A DNA stretch of 64,000 nucleotides, taken from NCBI RefSeq assembly GCF_958298935.1, contig NC_084940.1, positions 20,455,146 through 20,519,145 on the forward strand, given 5' to 3'. Positions 45,305 to 58,971 of the stretch are shown here, one piece after another (the stretch's first letter is position 1; the number at the start of each line of letters is the position of its first letter). A program made the position numbers and the translations under genes. This DNA comes from Phragmites australis (Eukaryota > Streptophyta > Magnoliopsida > Poales > Poaceae). Below the pieces are notes generated by a model that ran no database searches, was not told the origin of the DNA, and saw nothing but the letters and a program-made list of their open reading frames with translations.

Positions 45305-46766
45305 TGAAGGTGATATGCCCTAGAGGCAATCATAGAGATGATTGTATCACACGTCTATGTTCATGTACTATCGAATAATGTGTTATTCCAAGAATGACTA
45401 TCGTTTACATTGATTGGCAAGTAAGTGAATTGTTTATGAAACTCTTTGTTTATATCATGATGATACATAAGACCAGCACATGTATTGATTGATGATCATG
45501 TTTCATGGATCATAGGTATAGAGATACCAAGTCAATAATGTGGACATTTATGTTAAAGAACATGATGTTGGATAGACCCACCTTGAGATACTGCTGGGAT
45601 TGTTATTTATGATGTGCCATCAGTTGTTATCTTAAATAGTGTATCTGCAGGATCTTTAGACTTGAGATTGTCATTGATTCCCAGAATGTATAGTGTCATA
45701 CTTTGAGGCTGCCAAATGCTATTCCGTAACTGTGTAGTCATAAAGGTAGTTTTTGGGTTTGTCATGAAACGTGTCGGGGGTATGTGCGATCAAGATGGAA
45801 TTTGCCCCTCCTTGATAACGGGAGAGATATCTCTGGACCCCTCGAGGTAGTTGGATTGAGAAAGTGCATGGCTATGCCAATATGATTAAAGAGTTAATCA
45901 TGATGAATCCACTATTTGATCGAGTGAATGGTTGGGGTAACACAAGGGTGGCACGTATCTTAGCTTGAGCTTGACTGGTATCATGAGGCGAAGGGACCAG
46001 TGCATGTAGATATCAAGGTTTAGCCAATATGATCTTTTGTGTATACTGAGGAGTCAACATGTCCTGGTAGGGACCGCTATTGATTTCAGTTTGGAAAGGG
46101 TTTCTGAGTCGTAGCCATTTCTACATGAACCTAACGGGTCAAACACTTAATGGGATGGAACAAAACATGCGAATTGGATTCGTATATGGATTTTGACTAG
46201 ATTGTGATCCATGAGAAGTTAGAGTCCTAAAGGGTTTCCAACGTGGGAGCACTGGCAAGCTCTATATAAGGAGAGGCGTGGGTAGGGCGTGCTGAGGTTG
46301 AGCCACTCCGAAACCCTAGTCGCAGCATTCCACATGATCTCCAAAAACCATAGCCGTGCGTGCGGTGCTAGCACATCGGCGCTCGGCGTTCCTACCCAGT
46401 ACGTGTGGATACCATAGAGGCACTGCTGCTATTGCGGCGCTGATCTTCTCGGTGAATTGAACATGATGTGTTCGGGATTGGTCGAGGAGCACGACCACCT
46501 ACTCGGAGTTGGTCGACGAGCATGACCACCTGCTCAGAGTTGGTCGAGGAACATGACCACCTTCGCGCGGCTGATCATGGATCTGATTGAGAAGCTGCTC
46601 GAGGAGTTTGACACGCATGACATTGGATCGATCTACTCCAACTCTTCTTTCGCTACACTGCGCATTGAGCGATAACGATCTATGATCTCCTACTAGCATG
46701 ATTTCCTGGATGAATGCGGTAGAAATGTTTTGTTTTAGGCTAGTGTAGCCTACCTGTTGCCCAACA
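45305..46766 (+). mobile_element. Solo LTR of an Angela-like Ty1/copia element
   Basis: A 1462-bp segment, absent from the matching place in C1, starts TGAAGGTGATATGCCCTAGA and ends CCCAACA. Flanks are TCTAT (45300-45304) and TCTAC (46767-46771), a 5-bp duplication with one change. The start resembles Angela/BARE-type LTRs, in which ATATGCCCTAGAGGCAAT is characteristic. ORFs at 46316-46789 on the minus strand are LTR sequence, not genes. Confidence 0.85.
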
Positions 46767-46811
46767 TCTACTACCTTTTCGAGGAACAAAGAGGTGTGTG
46801 AGTTACAAATT

Positions 46812-46815
<4 letters not shown>

Positions 46816-46847
<32 letters not shown>
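46816..46847. repeat. (CT)n microsatellite
   Basis: About 16 uninterrupted CT units. The corresponding place in C1 (12255-12272) has only a few, so this one has expanded. Confidence 0.9.
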
Positions 46848-46848
<1 letters not shown>

Positions 46849-46984
46849 AACTTTGGCTTGCTTTGTTTTGGCTAAGTAGTTGTTGCTCGAACTTTGCCAG
46901 ACAATGCCAGATATGAAGGGTGTGTGGGGGTGTTCGAGAGCAGCTAGAAACAGATAAAATCTAACTAGATTGTGGAGGTGAAAT

Positions 46985-47215
46985 TCAGTGGATAGTCGAA
47001 TCCGACTAGGTGGTCGAACCCAAAAGGATGGTTGAATCCGACTAGGTGGTCAAACCCGAGGAAGTGGTCGAAACGACTAGTGATAGAATCCAAATAGATA
47101 GTCAAAATGACTAATGGTCAAACCTGAGTAGATGGTCAACTCAGCTAGTGGTCAAACTCGATAGATGGTTGAAGCTACTAGTGGTCGAACACAAGTTGAT
47201 GGTGGACTCGACTAG
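46985..47215. repeat. Degenerate ~40-bp tandem repeats in the C2 leader
   Basis: Same half-unit alternation (GGTCGAA...CGACTAG / GGTCAAACCCGAG) as at 12410-12680. Confidence 0.78.
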
Positions 47216-47513
47216 AGACACAATCTCAGCTATAGCAAACAAGGCTAGGACAGAATACTTGATGACTAAATCAGCAAATACTCAACACTAAAAACTAGAA
47301 CATGATGACTCGGTCAGCAACAAAGACACCGACGATGGACTCAAACTCAACAACGTGAAATTGAACAAAATTGTGAAGGGCATAATGTTGTTTGGACAGC
47401 AAAAATACTAAGATCTAAATCATTTTTTTTCTTATGAGGCAATTTTTAGGACTCTAGGCAATGGAACACAACGAACCAAAGGGGATAACTGAGATTACCT
47501 AATGGCAACTGAA

Positions 47514-47525
47514 GCTCTGATACCA
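47514..47525 (-). promoter_or_regulatory. Primer binding site of C2
   Basis: The minus strand reads TGGTATCAGAGC, initiator tRNA-Met type, 2 bp from the LTR edge. Confidence 0.88.
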
Positions 47526-47527
47526 AT

Positions 47528-48440
47528 TGATGTGGGTTTGCCCAATCTTCTGAAAGTAATATGATAAGTCCATTTGGTGGAGTTTCGACGTTGATGATCC
47601 AAAGACTCTAACAAGAACAAATCAAGAACCCTTGCAACTACTACACCACTACTCTATAATTATTAACCGTGCAAAGATGTGGTTGACCTCACCAAGAAGG
47701 CTTTTCTTGTAAGCGAATCAAGAACACAAGTAAGAACATGTAGATGCAATCTGAATGTTGCTGATTACCAATAAAGTGCTCGAGTTTGGGCTCCTACAAA
47801 CTGATAAATGGCGAAACTGTCTAAAACAGAATAATCTATGCAAAACCCAAGCCTAAAGCTACAACGGCTATTGTGTATATATAAGGGGGCATGATGAAGT
47901 TGACCTAGGATTGTGCAGCTGTGGAAAGAGGAGTACACAACCTAGACTCTGACCCCGACACAGTTACATGACCCGAGAAGGTCTAAAACGGTGATATGGC
48001 ACCTTATTCCTTTGACTCTGACTAAACTATATGGAATATTTGGTCAAGCATAGATCCATTGGAAAGGACTCTTTATATGCTTTCCAGTAAATCCAAGATC
48101 GCCTTAATCAGACTTTATATGCTATAATTATATCCATTTTACTAACATGTTGTCCTAAGATTTCAAACCGAATTTGGAATCTGAATTGAGATCGACTTAG
48201 TTCGAGTAGATTTTGCACTCGAGTGATAACGTCTAGGTGAGCTTGTGATGCTTCTCCCATATTCCTAAGGAATAAAACATTACAATAATTTAGTAGTAAT
48301 ACATTCAATAAGGTATAAACAGCGAGGAACGAGTTCACCTAGTGGTTTAATTGTCATGCATGTGCTTTTGTAATTGGCCCTGTATGATTTGAGGATTATT
48401 AGCAGTGTTGTTCGTATCTGAAGGAGCCATGTCCTCATTA
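47528..48440 (-). repeat. 5' LTR of C2
   Basis: A 913-bp LTR aligning with 12980-13881 and 39248-40224. The right terminus has changed from ...ATCA to ...ATTA. To the right lies the LTR of F, so C2 inserted into F. Confidence 0.82.
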
Positions 48441-51400
48441 GTGGGCTTCTACGATCTAGCAAAAACCCTTATATCCCGAGATTATCAACATATCGTTTCT
48501 GCATTAGAACCATCTCAACTTGACATCAACATCATCATCTATTTCCCAACACATATGTTTCATGTGAATGGGCAGAAGCATGCTCATAACCGTGAGTGTG
48601 GTAATTCGAATTGATCTTACACCCTTCATGGGGATGCTCCTTTTTCCCACACGACATGAGGAGCATTCAGCTTGTGTGACCCGCTAAAATCCACAAAAGA
48701 GGGTACCCATGACAACCTTTTCCAAATAAGACCTGATCGTTTGAACATGCGTCTCGGCATGCGAAGGTCATCTAGAAACACTCCCCGAGCAAATTAGATA
48801 CCCCTTCCAAACCTATTATGCTGACAACATTTGAGACTCGCACGCCAAAAGATCACAGCTACATAAGGTACTCGGCTTGTCTACCATTATATCGACATGT
48901 GGTAAATACGCCAAAATACCTAAGCTTGCTAAGAACATCACATTCATTTTACATTTGACAAATACATGAGAGTGAGGCGAGTTGATAACTGTTGGAATCT
49001 AAGTCACCGAACAACAAGGAAGTCCTTTGCTTAAGAGGGAAAGCCGAAGGCTTTGTAGTGCAACACGTATTCGTGGGGTGGAGTCATCTTAATTCATCCC
49101 ATCACCTCAGTTATAGTTCCAGCCTATTTATAGCCCGTACTAAACCACTCCACACTATAACTTACAGCATTACCCCCCTAACTGCTACATTCTTGGCATA
49201 TTCGGAGGTATTTTGGTACCATCAAGGACATTTGCACATTTACAATTATACCCTAGACAGCTACACAGGCTTCGACGCCTTCAGGGCACCTTCGACCAGC
49301 CTCGACGCTGCGCCGTGGGTCGACCTTCGGCCTCCGTCCGAAGGTCTGCCAGAGACTTCGCCTGCGGTGATTCTTGGTGCCGCGGGACGACCTTCGGCAT
49401 CCGTCCGACCGGCAGAGTCTTCGCCTATGCTGATTCTTGACACTGCAGGTCGACCTTTGGCCTCCGTCTGAAGGCCCGCTGGAGCCTTCGCCTGCACTTC
49501 CTGAAATACCACTACAGTATTCATCAGTGAACAGCCACCAGTGGACTTCGACTCGCCATCCAAACGGGTACAGGAGATCATCCCCCAAAAGTAACTGTAA
49601 ACCATTGATCTACAAATTCAAGTGAATAAAAATGCAGTACAAGTACAGCCACAACCGCTCGGGGATTCCATGGCTCTATTGGAAAAAATCCTTTTTCTCC
49701 GGAGGTTGTCAGAATTATTTGAGAAAAATCTTGCCCACCAATTTGATGAAAATCTAAGAAGTTCTCTCTACCACCAAGGTTACACCAGATCAAGGGATAA
49801 ACAAAGTCAAGGTAGAGCAACGCAACATTGGGACTACCTACAAACCGACATTGACTCCCTAACATGCAAACATACGTAAGCATAATTTATCATATTAAAA
49901 TCACATGATCCAAAGTAATAGGTGGAGTATGCTTATGTGCTTGCCTTGGTGCTCAGTTGCTTCACACATAAAATCACAATCATGTTCCATCTCAAGAATA
50001 CCCCTATCACTCTCTGATTCATTGATCACTAAAAGAAAGAATGGTGCATCACAATTAACATGATGAAATGCTATAATACATGCATCAAATGCCATAAAAA
50101 TATAATGGGAGATGAGGTATTGAGTAAATAACATGATGCAACAAAAATCATATGAATTGAAGTGTGAAAGCTCATGATATAAAAGATTTATTTATGGTCT
50201 GTTCAAAAAGGATCGTAATTAAGCTTGCTATCAAGATTAAGTGAGCTTCATAATTTAAACAAGACTTACGTACCAAAGTATATTTTTCCTAGATATCACT
50301 GATCATAACATGAATTTTCCAATTGGTTTCATAATTTTAGGACATGGTATTAATTAACTATAATTTAATTGAGCTAAAATACATTTAATTAATTAATCAA
50401 TTATAAAAAAGTATTTTTTGAGTTCCAGCATTTTTAACATGTATTTCACACTCATACAAAGCTAACAAAATTAGTTTCATGATTTTTAGAGTTTGTATGA
50501 ATTAACTATGAAATATACAAGCTATCACAAAAGTAAACAAAAAGAAAAAAAAAGTATGATGAACAGTAGATCCGGAAGTTCTGGGTGGTCGGAACTTCCG
50601 GGTGAGGTTCTGAGTGAGGGTTCTCGATTAAAATTGCTCGCATTAACCCAAAACTTCTGGGCTATACCTGGAACTTCCAAGTAGGATTCTCGAGTATTTC
50701 TGGCTATAATTACCTAGTATTTCTAGGTTGTAACCTAGAATTTCTGGGTTGTAGCAAAACACAAGTTTTTCGATGATTCATCAGCCGATTCGACTTGCAT
50801 GTTGAAATCTAGTCCACCTAAACATGTATAGGCACTAAAGCATTGGTTCTAAATCTAATTCACTCACTGAAACATGCACAAACACCAGCTCTACTCATCC
50901 AAACAATCCTGCTCACTCCGTTGCCTCAAGAACACAATGGTACTTCACCATTTGAAGAACACAGCTCCTAAACTTGAAATCAACCATCTCAAGTCGTGCA
51001 TTCATAGAAGGGGAAACCGAAAGACTAACCCTGCATCCTTGCAAAGGTTGGTGACCGTCGACGAAGAAGAAATCAAAGGGGAAAGCTTGAGGAAGAGGAA
51101 GAAGGTTGCTTCTGAAATTTCAGAGAAAGAAAGGGTGACGAAATTGGATTGGAGAACACCCAAACCTTGGTGCATGCAGGAGATTTTTGGGTGGACGTGA
51201 AGCTACTGAGCTAGGGATTTCATTGGTGTGACATGCATACCTCAAATCCTTGCTCTTGAAGGTGAGATTTCAGGGAGAATATGAGAGGGTTTAAGAGGGA
51301 GGAGAAGAACAGTAGCTCTGCTGCCTTTGGCCAGTTGGAGAAGAGAGGGAGGGAGCACCTTAAAGAGTAAGGGAGTGAGGTGGAGGGGTGGGACTTCTGC

Positions 51401-51949
51401 AGCCCAAGAGAGGAGAGGGTGTTGGCCGGCCAGGTGGGCCCACATGCTAGAGAGACAAACAGTTTCAGCTGAAAACATTTCTGTCCCTCCGCAAAATCCT
51501 TCTCTCTTTTATTGGCCCAAGAGAAGGTGCTCTAGTGCTTCAAAATTCTATGAATTCTTGTGCAGCGATAACAAAACAAGATGAACCCTATTTAAATTGG
51601 ATTCACCCTAAAAGCCTAGGCGAGATTGAAACTAAACCAAAAACTCTAACGTTGGGTATTTTCATAACTAATTGCAAAGTTAAGTAGCCATTAGAATTTA
51701 GCAAGCACTCCAATGCTCAACAATTAAACATGATGTTTATGATGCATGATTATGCCTATTGACATGATTACGGGTTTGGGACATGACACTAACCATCTCA
51801 AACTATTTCTACTCAAAATAAATGGTGGAAACGAGCATAGACTCAAGACACATATTTTTGAAATGTTTTTAAATACTTAAAACATGATGTTAAGATGCCA
51901 CGATGACTATACATACTTAATTATGTAATTAACACCTTGGGATGTGACA
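48441..51949 (-). repeat. 3' LTR of element F, truncated at its 3' end by C2
   Basis: Aligns with solo LTR B from about 8590 to 11661 (for example GCATGCTCATAACCG at 48588 with 8762). On the minus strand it starts TGTCACATCCC at 51949, next to the polypurine tract. The part matching 8014-8590 would lie on the far side of C2 and is not seen in the window. ORFs here (48992-49471, 51242-51584 and others) show no domain. Confidence 0.82.
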
Positions 51950-51963
51950 AACCTCCCCCTTGA
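51950..51963 (-). promoter_or_regulatory. Polypurine tract of element F
   Basis: The minus strand reads CAAGGGGGAGGTTT just before the LTR. Confidence 0.85.
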
Positions 51964-51999
51964 AGAATCTCATCCCGAGATTTGGAAAACTCAGGGAGA

Positions 52000-54900
52000 A
52001 GGTGACGGTGATTAAACACACTGGAATTTTCCAAAATTGGAAAAGAATTATGTTGTTTTTCATCAACGGGACAAGAAGACAGTCATCGGACCTTCACATG
52101 CACTGGTGGTCAGACCGCAGCTAAGCCTGGTCAGTCTGCGGCACGGTTGGACCATGGGTATGACGGTTAGATCGCAAATTGTACAGAGAGTTTTTGGCTC
52201 TGATGGTTGGAGCATGAGGCTGGGGCGGTCAGACCTTCCAAGAACAAAGAGTGAAATGGGTTCTGAATGCTTCTGGTGGTTTGACTGGAAGAGGCGTGGT
52301 TGGACCGCCAAAAGTGTATTTTCCCAACTGAAATGTTTTGTAAGCGGGTTCCTTCGGGAACGAAGTTTTTGACCAACATGATAATGAACTACAGATAGGT
52401 GAGATGCTCAAAATATGCATAATCGAAACAATACTCACAAGTTTTTAAAAAGATCGGGAAACTCGAAGCGGATTTGAACCTCATGCTTCCAAGTAGCCTC
52501 ATCTTTCGAGTGATTGATCCATTACACTTTAACGAACTTGATAGAGTGACATCGAGTCTTGCACTCAGTTTCCTCCAAAATCCGTATTTGTCACCCGCCA
52601 TAAGAGAGATCATGATGCAAATCTTGTTTGCAACTTTAATGACTTCGGTTGGGACTCGGAGGCATTTGTTCAGTTGTGAGACATGGAACATATTATGAAC
52701 GGTGAAGAGGAATGGAGGTAAGTCCAACTGATAGGCCACCTCTCCTCGCCGAGCGATGATTTGGAAAGGTACCACATATCGATGTGCTAACTTCCCTCTA
52801 ACTTGAAAGCATCATGAGATAGACAAAATCCCCAATAGCGAACACAAGTTCTCATCGGCAGCGATCCGCATAGCTCTTCTGACGATTTTGAGCTTTCTGC
52901 CTCTTTGACCAAATCCGGGCCTAGAAAATCTCTTTCGCTAGAATCAAACCAATTCAACGGAGTTTGGCAACCTTCAGCCATAGAGAGCTTCAAATGGTGA
53001 CATTTTAATACTTGATTGGTAACTGTTGTTGTAGGAGAACTCTACAAATGGCATGACCATCGATTTGAGGACGGTAGGCAATGCTATGGAAGAGTTCGGT
53101 TCCCATTGATTCATGAAGGCTCTTCTAGAAATAAGAGGTGAACTGGGTGCCTCTATCAAAGATGATTTTCTTTGGAATTCCATGAAGGCAAACAATTCGA
53201 GTGAGCTATAGCTCTGCATACTACTTGACTGAGTACGTGGTCTTGACATAAAATAAATGAGATTACTTGGTCAATCGGTCTACAATGACCCAAATCGAGT
53301 TATTCCCTTGAGAGGTCTAAGGTAATCTGGTAATGGAATCCATACCAATCTCCTCCCACTTCTAGGAAGGAATAGGTATGGGTTGAAGTGCACCGATTGG
53401 TTCGAGGTGTTCGGCCTTCACTGTCCGGCAAACATCACACTCAGCCACATATCGAGTGATTTCATGCTTCATGCAGGTCCACCAAAATCTTGGCTTGATG
53501 TCTCCGTACATCTTGGTACTACTCGGATGAATGGATAACAACGAATCATGAGCTTCATCCAAAATCTTTTTCCCCAATGCATCAACCCTTGGAACCACTA
53601 GCCTCTTCTCAACACAAGATACCTTGATTATCTTCAGCAAAACCGGTAGCTTTGTCTTCCTTCATTTTATCTTGAATTCGGGCCATGCCCTTGTCATCCC
53701 TTTGAGCTTCTTTGATTTGATCCAAGAGGGTGGATCTGATCTCCAGATTAGCAAGAAATCCCTCCAAAACCATCTCAAGTCTAAGCCTTCAGAAATCATC
53801 ACAAAGCATGGTGAATCTAAGCTTGAGTGAGAGATAATTGTATCAAGCCTTTTGGCTTAGTGCATCAGCAACAACATTCTCCTTGCCAAGATGATAATGA
53901 ACTTCCAGCTCATAGTCTTTGATTAGCTCGAGCCATCTTCTCTGTCTCATATTCAGGTCATCCTGAGTGAAGATACATTTGTGACTCTTGTGATCTGTAT
54001 AGATATGAGAAAGATTGCCCATCAGATAATGACACCAAATCTTAAGAGCATGCACAACTGCTGCAAGATCCAAGTCATGAGTTGCGTAGTTCTCTTCATG
54101 GTGCATCAATTGGCGTGACACATAGGCAAAAACCTTGCCTTTTTTCATGAGGACACATCCAAGGCCTATGTGGGAAGCATCGCAATAGACGTCGAAACCC
54201 TTATCCACTTCAGGCTGAGCAAGAACGGGAGCGGTTGTGAGAAGGTTCTTCAAGGTTTGGAAAGCTAACTCACATTCATTTGACCACTCAAACACACTTC
54301 CTTGCTTCAAAAGCTCCATCATGGACTTGGATGTCATGGAGAAGTTCTCGATGAACCAGTGGTAGTAACCCACAAGTCCGAGAAAACTCCTGATGTCATG
54401 ACACTCTTGGGCTGAACCCAATTGAGAACCTCTTGCACCTTGCTCGGGTCAACAACAACTATGTACTCCAATAGAATATGACCCAGAAAAGCAACATCTT
54501 TGAGCCAAAACTCGCACTTGTTGAACTTGGCATAGAGATGGTGATCTCAAAGTCAACTAAGAATAACTCGAAGGTGCTCAAAATGTTCTTCTTCAGTCTT
54601 GGAGCACATGAGAATATCATCGATGAAAACCATAGAAAACATATCGAGTTCCTCCATGAAGACCGTGTTCATCAAATACATGAAGAATGCTGGTGCATTG
54701 GTCAGACCAAAAGACATAATGATGTACTCGTAAAGCCCATAACGAGTAGAGAAAGCCGTATTTGGAATATCCTCCAGTCAGATCTTTATTTGGTGGTAGC
54801 CCAATCTCAAATCAATCTTGGAGAAAACCCAGGCACCGATCAATTGATCAAACAAAATATCAATTCATGGAAGTGGATACTTCTTCTTAACAGTGACCTC

Positions 54901-55163
54901 ATTCAATGGACGGTAATCAACACACATCTGCAGAGTTTGGTCCTTCTTCTTCACAAAGAGCGTCGAGCATCCCCAAGGTGAGGAGCTCGAGCAAATGTAA
55001 CTCTTTGAGAGCAACTCTTAAATCTGCTTCTTCATCTCTGCCAACTCATTTGGAGGCATCCAGTAAGACCTTCTTGAAATCGAAGCCGTACTTAGTAAAA
55101 GCTCAATAGAGAATTCCACCTCTCGGTCGAGTTGCATTCCCGGCAATTCTTCTGGTAAGATAG
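52000..55163 (-). pseudogene. pol of element F, RT to chromodomain region
   Basis: Minus strand, in order. RT from LPEELPGMQ (about 55155) to an intact F-I-D-D box near 54620 (preceded by [12 protein letters not shown]). RNase H at 54421-53843 ([21 protein letters not shown]). Integrase zinc domain at 53600-53400 (H-D-S...C-D-V-C). A decayed integrase core at 53300-52960 (VEFSYNNSYQSS, SPFEALYG). The FHVSQLNKCLR block near 52690 leads to a poorly preserved chromodomain-like end. Frames change several times. The order is that of a chromodomain Ty3/gypsy element like A. The last 400 bp before the polypurine tract are not recognisable. Confidence 0.83.
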
Positions 55164-58100
55164 TGTCACACCCGGTTTTAATGGCCAAAACCAGATGTTT
55201 CTTATATGTGCCCAGGATGTTCAACACACATAAGGATGTCACAGGTGAAGTAAAAAAAGCAATACTTCTATTAAATAAATGTTAACTCTTACAACAATTG
55301 ACATACATTGTCTTCTATGTAGATATTTGTAGCAAAACAAAAGCATTAGTGCCCAACAACACCATAGGCAACCGACCAAAAGACACGTGCCTAGAACTTT
55401 ATAAGCTCATCTTGATAGTCTTCAACATCTTCACTCACTGAGCAGCACCACACATGTCGCATGGCATAGGAAAAATAGCAAGTGTGAGCACATGACATGC
55501 TCAACAAGTGTACATGAGAATAATGATATGCAGGCTTATATCAAGGACAAGCTAACACATGGTATATTTGCGTAAATATGAGTAAAGTAAATAGTAATGT
55601 AATTGAAAAGCATTATTTAGTTGTTAAGTGAGTGTAACCCAAACGACCCAATAACTACCACTCAAGGCTACCCACCTTGCAAACCATAATCATCTCATAT
55701 CACCCGATCGTATCCATAACCATAACTCAAACCAACTAATCATGTGAGGATCCAAGTCACTCATGACCATGAGCATGGCTGATATATCAGATTTTATACT
55801 CTGTAGAGGTGTTCCAGCTTTCCCCATGAGTCAGCAAATTCCATGTTATCGTGTTTGCAAGACACATAACACACGCCAGTGGTGTGCCATCAAAAAATCA
55901 CTGTATTACATTTACCACTAACCAGAGGCCACTCCAATATGCATCTGCCCACTAGGTTTCACTGCTAAGGATTACGAAAAGGCTGCAGCATTTCCAACCC
56001 AGAAGCCTCATTTTGTGCTGACCTGACACACATTGGATAGAACTCTAACTAGTATACCAAGCCTTACCCATATCGACCTCGTGGTTGGTACAGTACTTTT
56101 TGGGTTGTCGCTCTATAAACCGATCCTTACTTAGGATACTTGAGCAAATACTAAACCCACAACATAGCCATGATCACTATCACAACATCACTATGTTCAA
56201 CGCCTAAGGTTCCATGTTTCTACCTCATGTTCATTATCAAAGTTTCATATGTTCTTTAATAATGTATAACACACTTCCTAACATCCTGACAGCAAGGCTA
56301 AGCAATTCTACCCAAAAGACTCATATACGTATTACTTAAGCTTCAAGGAATGTAAAGGAAAAACTAGGTAAACCCTAACATAGGTGACTACCCATCAAAT
56401 TGACACTGCATGCAATTTGTAAAACAAAACATCTAAAAATATAGGTTCAAGATGATCAAGAAGTATACTTGCCTTTTACCCAACGCTGCTCAGTATTGAC
56501 GAAACATTGGTCTTGAAGTCCCTCGAACTATTCTAGAATGGTATCGAGGAATTGCGGGAACTACCGACAAACAACACAAACAAAACACTAAGAACAACAT
56601 ACCAAATATCATCAAAACACTTTAAAACACTATGATTGGATAGGTATGATTTAAGAAACATTTTGATGCAAGAATCGTCTAAATCGGAGTTAAGGTGAAA
56701 GATAACAAGCTTTTGAAAGATGGATTAGGCTGAAAAGGAAAGACTGGTTTACTGGAGTTATCTTCCTATGGGAAAAGACTTTATTGTGCAATCATTGCGT
56801 CAGGCTAGTCAACACCATTGTGCAAGGTTCAAGAAGTATAGGGCTGACTAGACTAAGGAGGAAGATGTGGTGCTGACTTGGCATGTTATGCAAGCATCAA
56901 CTTGGATTAAAGAAGAGGTGCGCTGAGGTCTGGTCTCGACTACCCATGATCAAATGGCCGGGGTTACGCTTCTAGGTTAAGGATACTACCGGTAAGTCTG
57001 CATAGCGACGGCAGCTCGGGTTCGTCGAAGACAGCGATCGGGCGCGTGGCCACTGACATTGACATTGGCTTTCTGTGGCATTTCAGCAAAATGAGGGGTA
57101 CATGGTGTAAAACATGGAAATGATAACTCAAAGGCATGATTACTTTTGGAAGCGGTCATCCAATTTAGCGGCATAACAGAGACAACTGCTGCTATGTTTG
57201 GTGGTGACTGCAAACAGATGCAGCGATGGAGACACTCGCATTCCTAGAGATTGGCTATGAATTTTGAGCCATTGTCTTAATAGAGATATTCATATTTATC
57301 TGGAACATAACTCTATAGCACGGGTTTGGGCAGATCATTCTCTGAGAGGAAGAACGATCAGCAGAGATGAGACGGGTGATGGCAGCCACATGCTATGGTG
57401 GGCAATCACGTTCCGGTCGTTTCACTCCTCAAATGGTGAAGGACTCCTAGGGTCATGTAGAAGACTCTATGGGACACTCCGTGACGCTTATGGAACATCC
57501 ATACGACTTCTGGATTGATAGGGCACGCGAATGTAAATCTGGTGCACGTGCAGAACACGTCCAGACTGGGGCAGCGGGCACGGCGATCGCGTTCCCAGAT
57601 GCGTCGGTGCTCTAATAGCATATCTGGTTGGAGAGGGCGTGGGAAACATCCTAGAACAGAAGCTGGACAAAGGATATGGTGATTCAATCTATGTTCAGCT
57701 GGGAATGTTGATGCCAATCGGCAATGGCACAGCTATCCGCAATGGCGACGACCATGACTATGTAGATCAGGCTTTGGCCAGAGCTAGGGCTTTGCTAGGG
57801 ACTTAGTATTATGGTAAAATAGTAGTAAGGGAGGAGAAGGAGGGATCCTCACCTTGCTTTGATGGTCAAGGAAGGAGGATTCATGGAGATGATGACGTAG
57901 CGCATCATGGGCAGCAGCGGCGGTGGCACCGTTGAACAACGGTGCACGGGCAGGGCAGTAGCGGTGTCTAGGGCTTGGGGGCATGGAATAGGGGAAGGAG
58001 AGGGCATGCAACTCCTATTTACAGGGCTAGGAATGGCTGGTTGAGGTGGAGTCCAAGCCGGACACGACTCGGGTTGGAGTTCGAATTCGAGTTGGTTACA

Positions 58101-58971
58101 ATTTCCTTTTTCGCAACCCTCTATTCTAATGATGATATCTCCATCTTTCAGACTCCAAATTGGACATTTCTAGACTCTATCTTATATTACTCGACAAGAT
58201 CTACAACTTTGGTATCCATTGGAAATTCTGGAAGTGCCATCTTGATTTTTAAAAATGCATCACAAGATAAATTTTTTTAACTCAGACTTATCTATATAGC
58301 ACTGATTTCAGGGGCCGTAACTCCTAGCTCCATATCCAAAAGGGGACTTCCATATGTTCAAATCGAAGCTATCGACAAGACCTACAACTTTGGTATTGTC
58401 AAGATATGTATTTGAGGCCGTTTTGAACTCCGAAACTCCATGGGAAGAAGAGGATATCCAGGACTCCGTGAATATGTATAGATGTCGTGAATCCTTTTTG
58501 TTGGGCCTTCTATAAGACTTGGCTAAGAGTTTGGACTTGATCAAGATTGAGCCAAGGGATACTTAGGTATATCTAGGGTTTTACAAAAGAAACTTTTGCG
58601 GAGAAATTTGAATAAGATTTGAATTGAACTAGAGAAGGATTAGATGTGATCAATGATTGAATAGATAATGAATTCAAGAATTTTGAATTCCAACCATTAA
58701 GATCCTTAACTTATTCACTATTGAATTTTGCAAAAACCTTTTCGAAACCTTTTTCACTCAAAATACCAAAGAGAAAGAAAGACAAAAAGAACTCTAATGC
58801 ATTTACTTGGCTCCTAACAAAACTCAGCATGTAATGCACACAAAATAATAATCTATAATGGTTGATTGATTGATTAAGAAAATAGGTTTTAAACCTATTC
58901 TATTGGTGAAGCTATTCAATAATCTTAAATTTTTTAAAAAAGTTGTAATTTCTGAAAATCATGGTGTTACA
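55164..58971 (-). mobile_element. Solo LTR J, Ty3/gypsy, inside pol of element F
   Basis: A 3808-bp LTR of the same family as I, in reverse orientation. On the minus strand it runs from TGTAACACC (58971) to GGTGTGACA (55164). Flanking pentamers are GATAG and GAACA, so a clean TSD is missing. The F coding sequence also seems to lack residues between the protease end and the RT start. ORFs within show no domain. Confidence 0.87.

Larger units (their letters stand above)
46767..47513 (-). mobile_element. C2 leader, PBS-proximal part
   Basis: Continues the alignment with C1 (12190-12964). It contains a (CT)n microsatellite at 46816-46847 and the family tandem array at 46985-47215. Non-coding. 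Confidence 0.78.

Noticed and set aside
46316..46789. Minus-strand ORFs between C2 leader parts
   Set aside because: They lie within the Angela-like solo LTR, which is missing from the matching place in C1.
48992..49605. Overlapping ORFs of 110-160 codons in both strands
   Set aside because: They are inside the F 3' LTR and have no domain. Repeated GCCTTCGGC-like words make several frames open at once.
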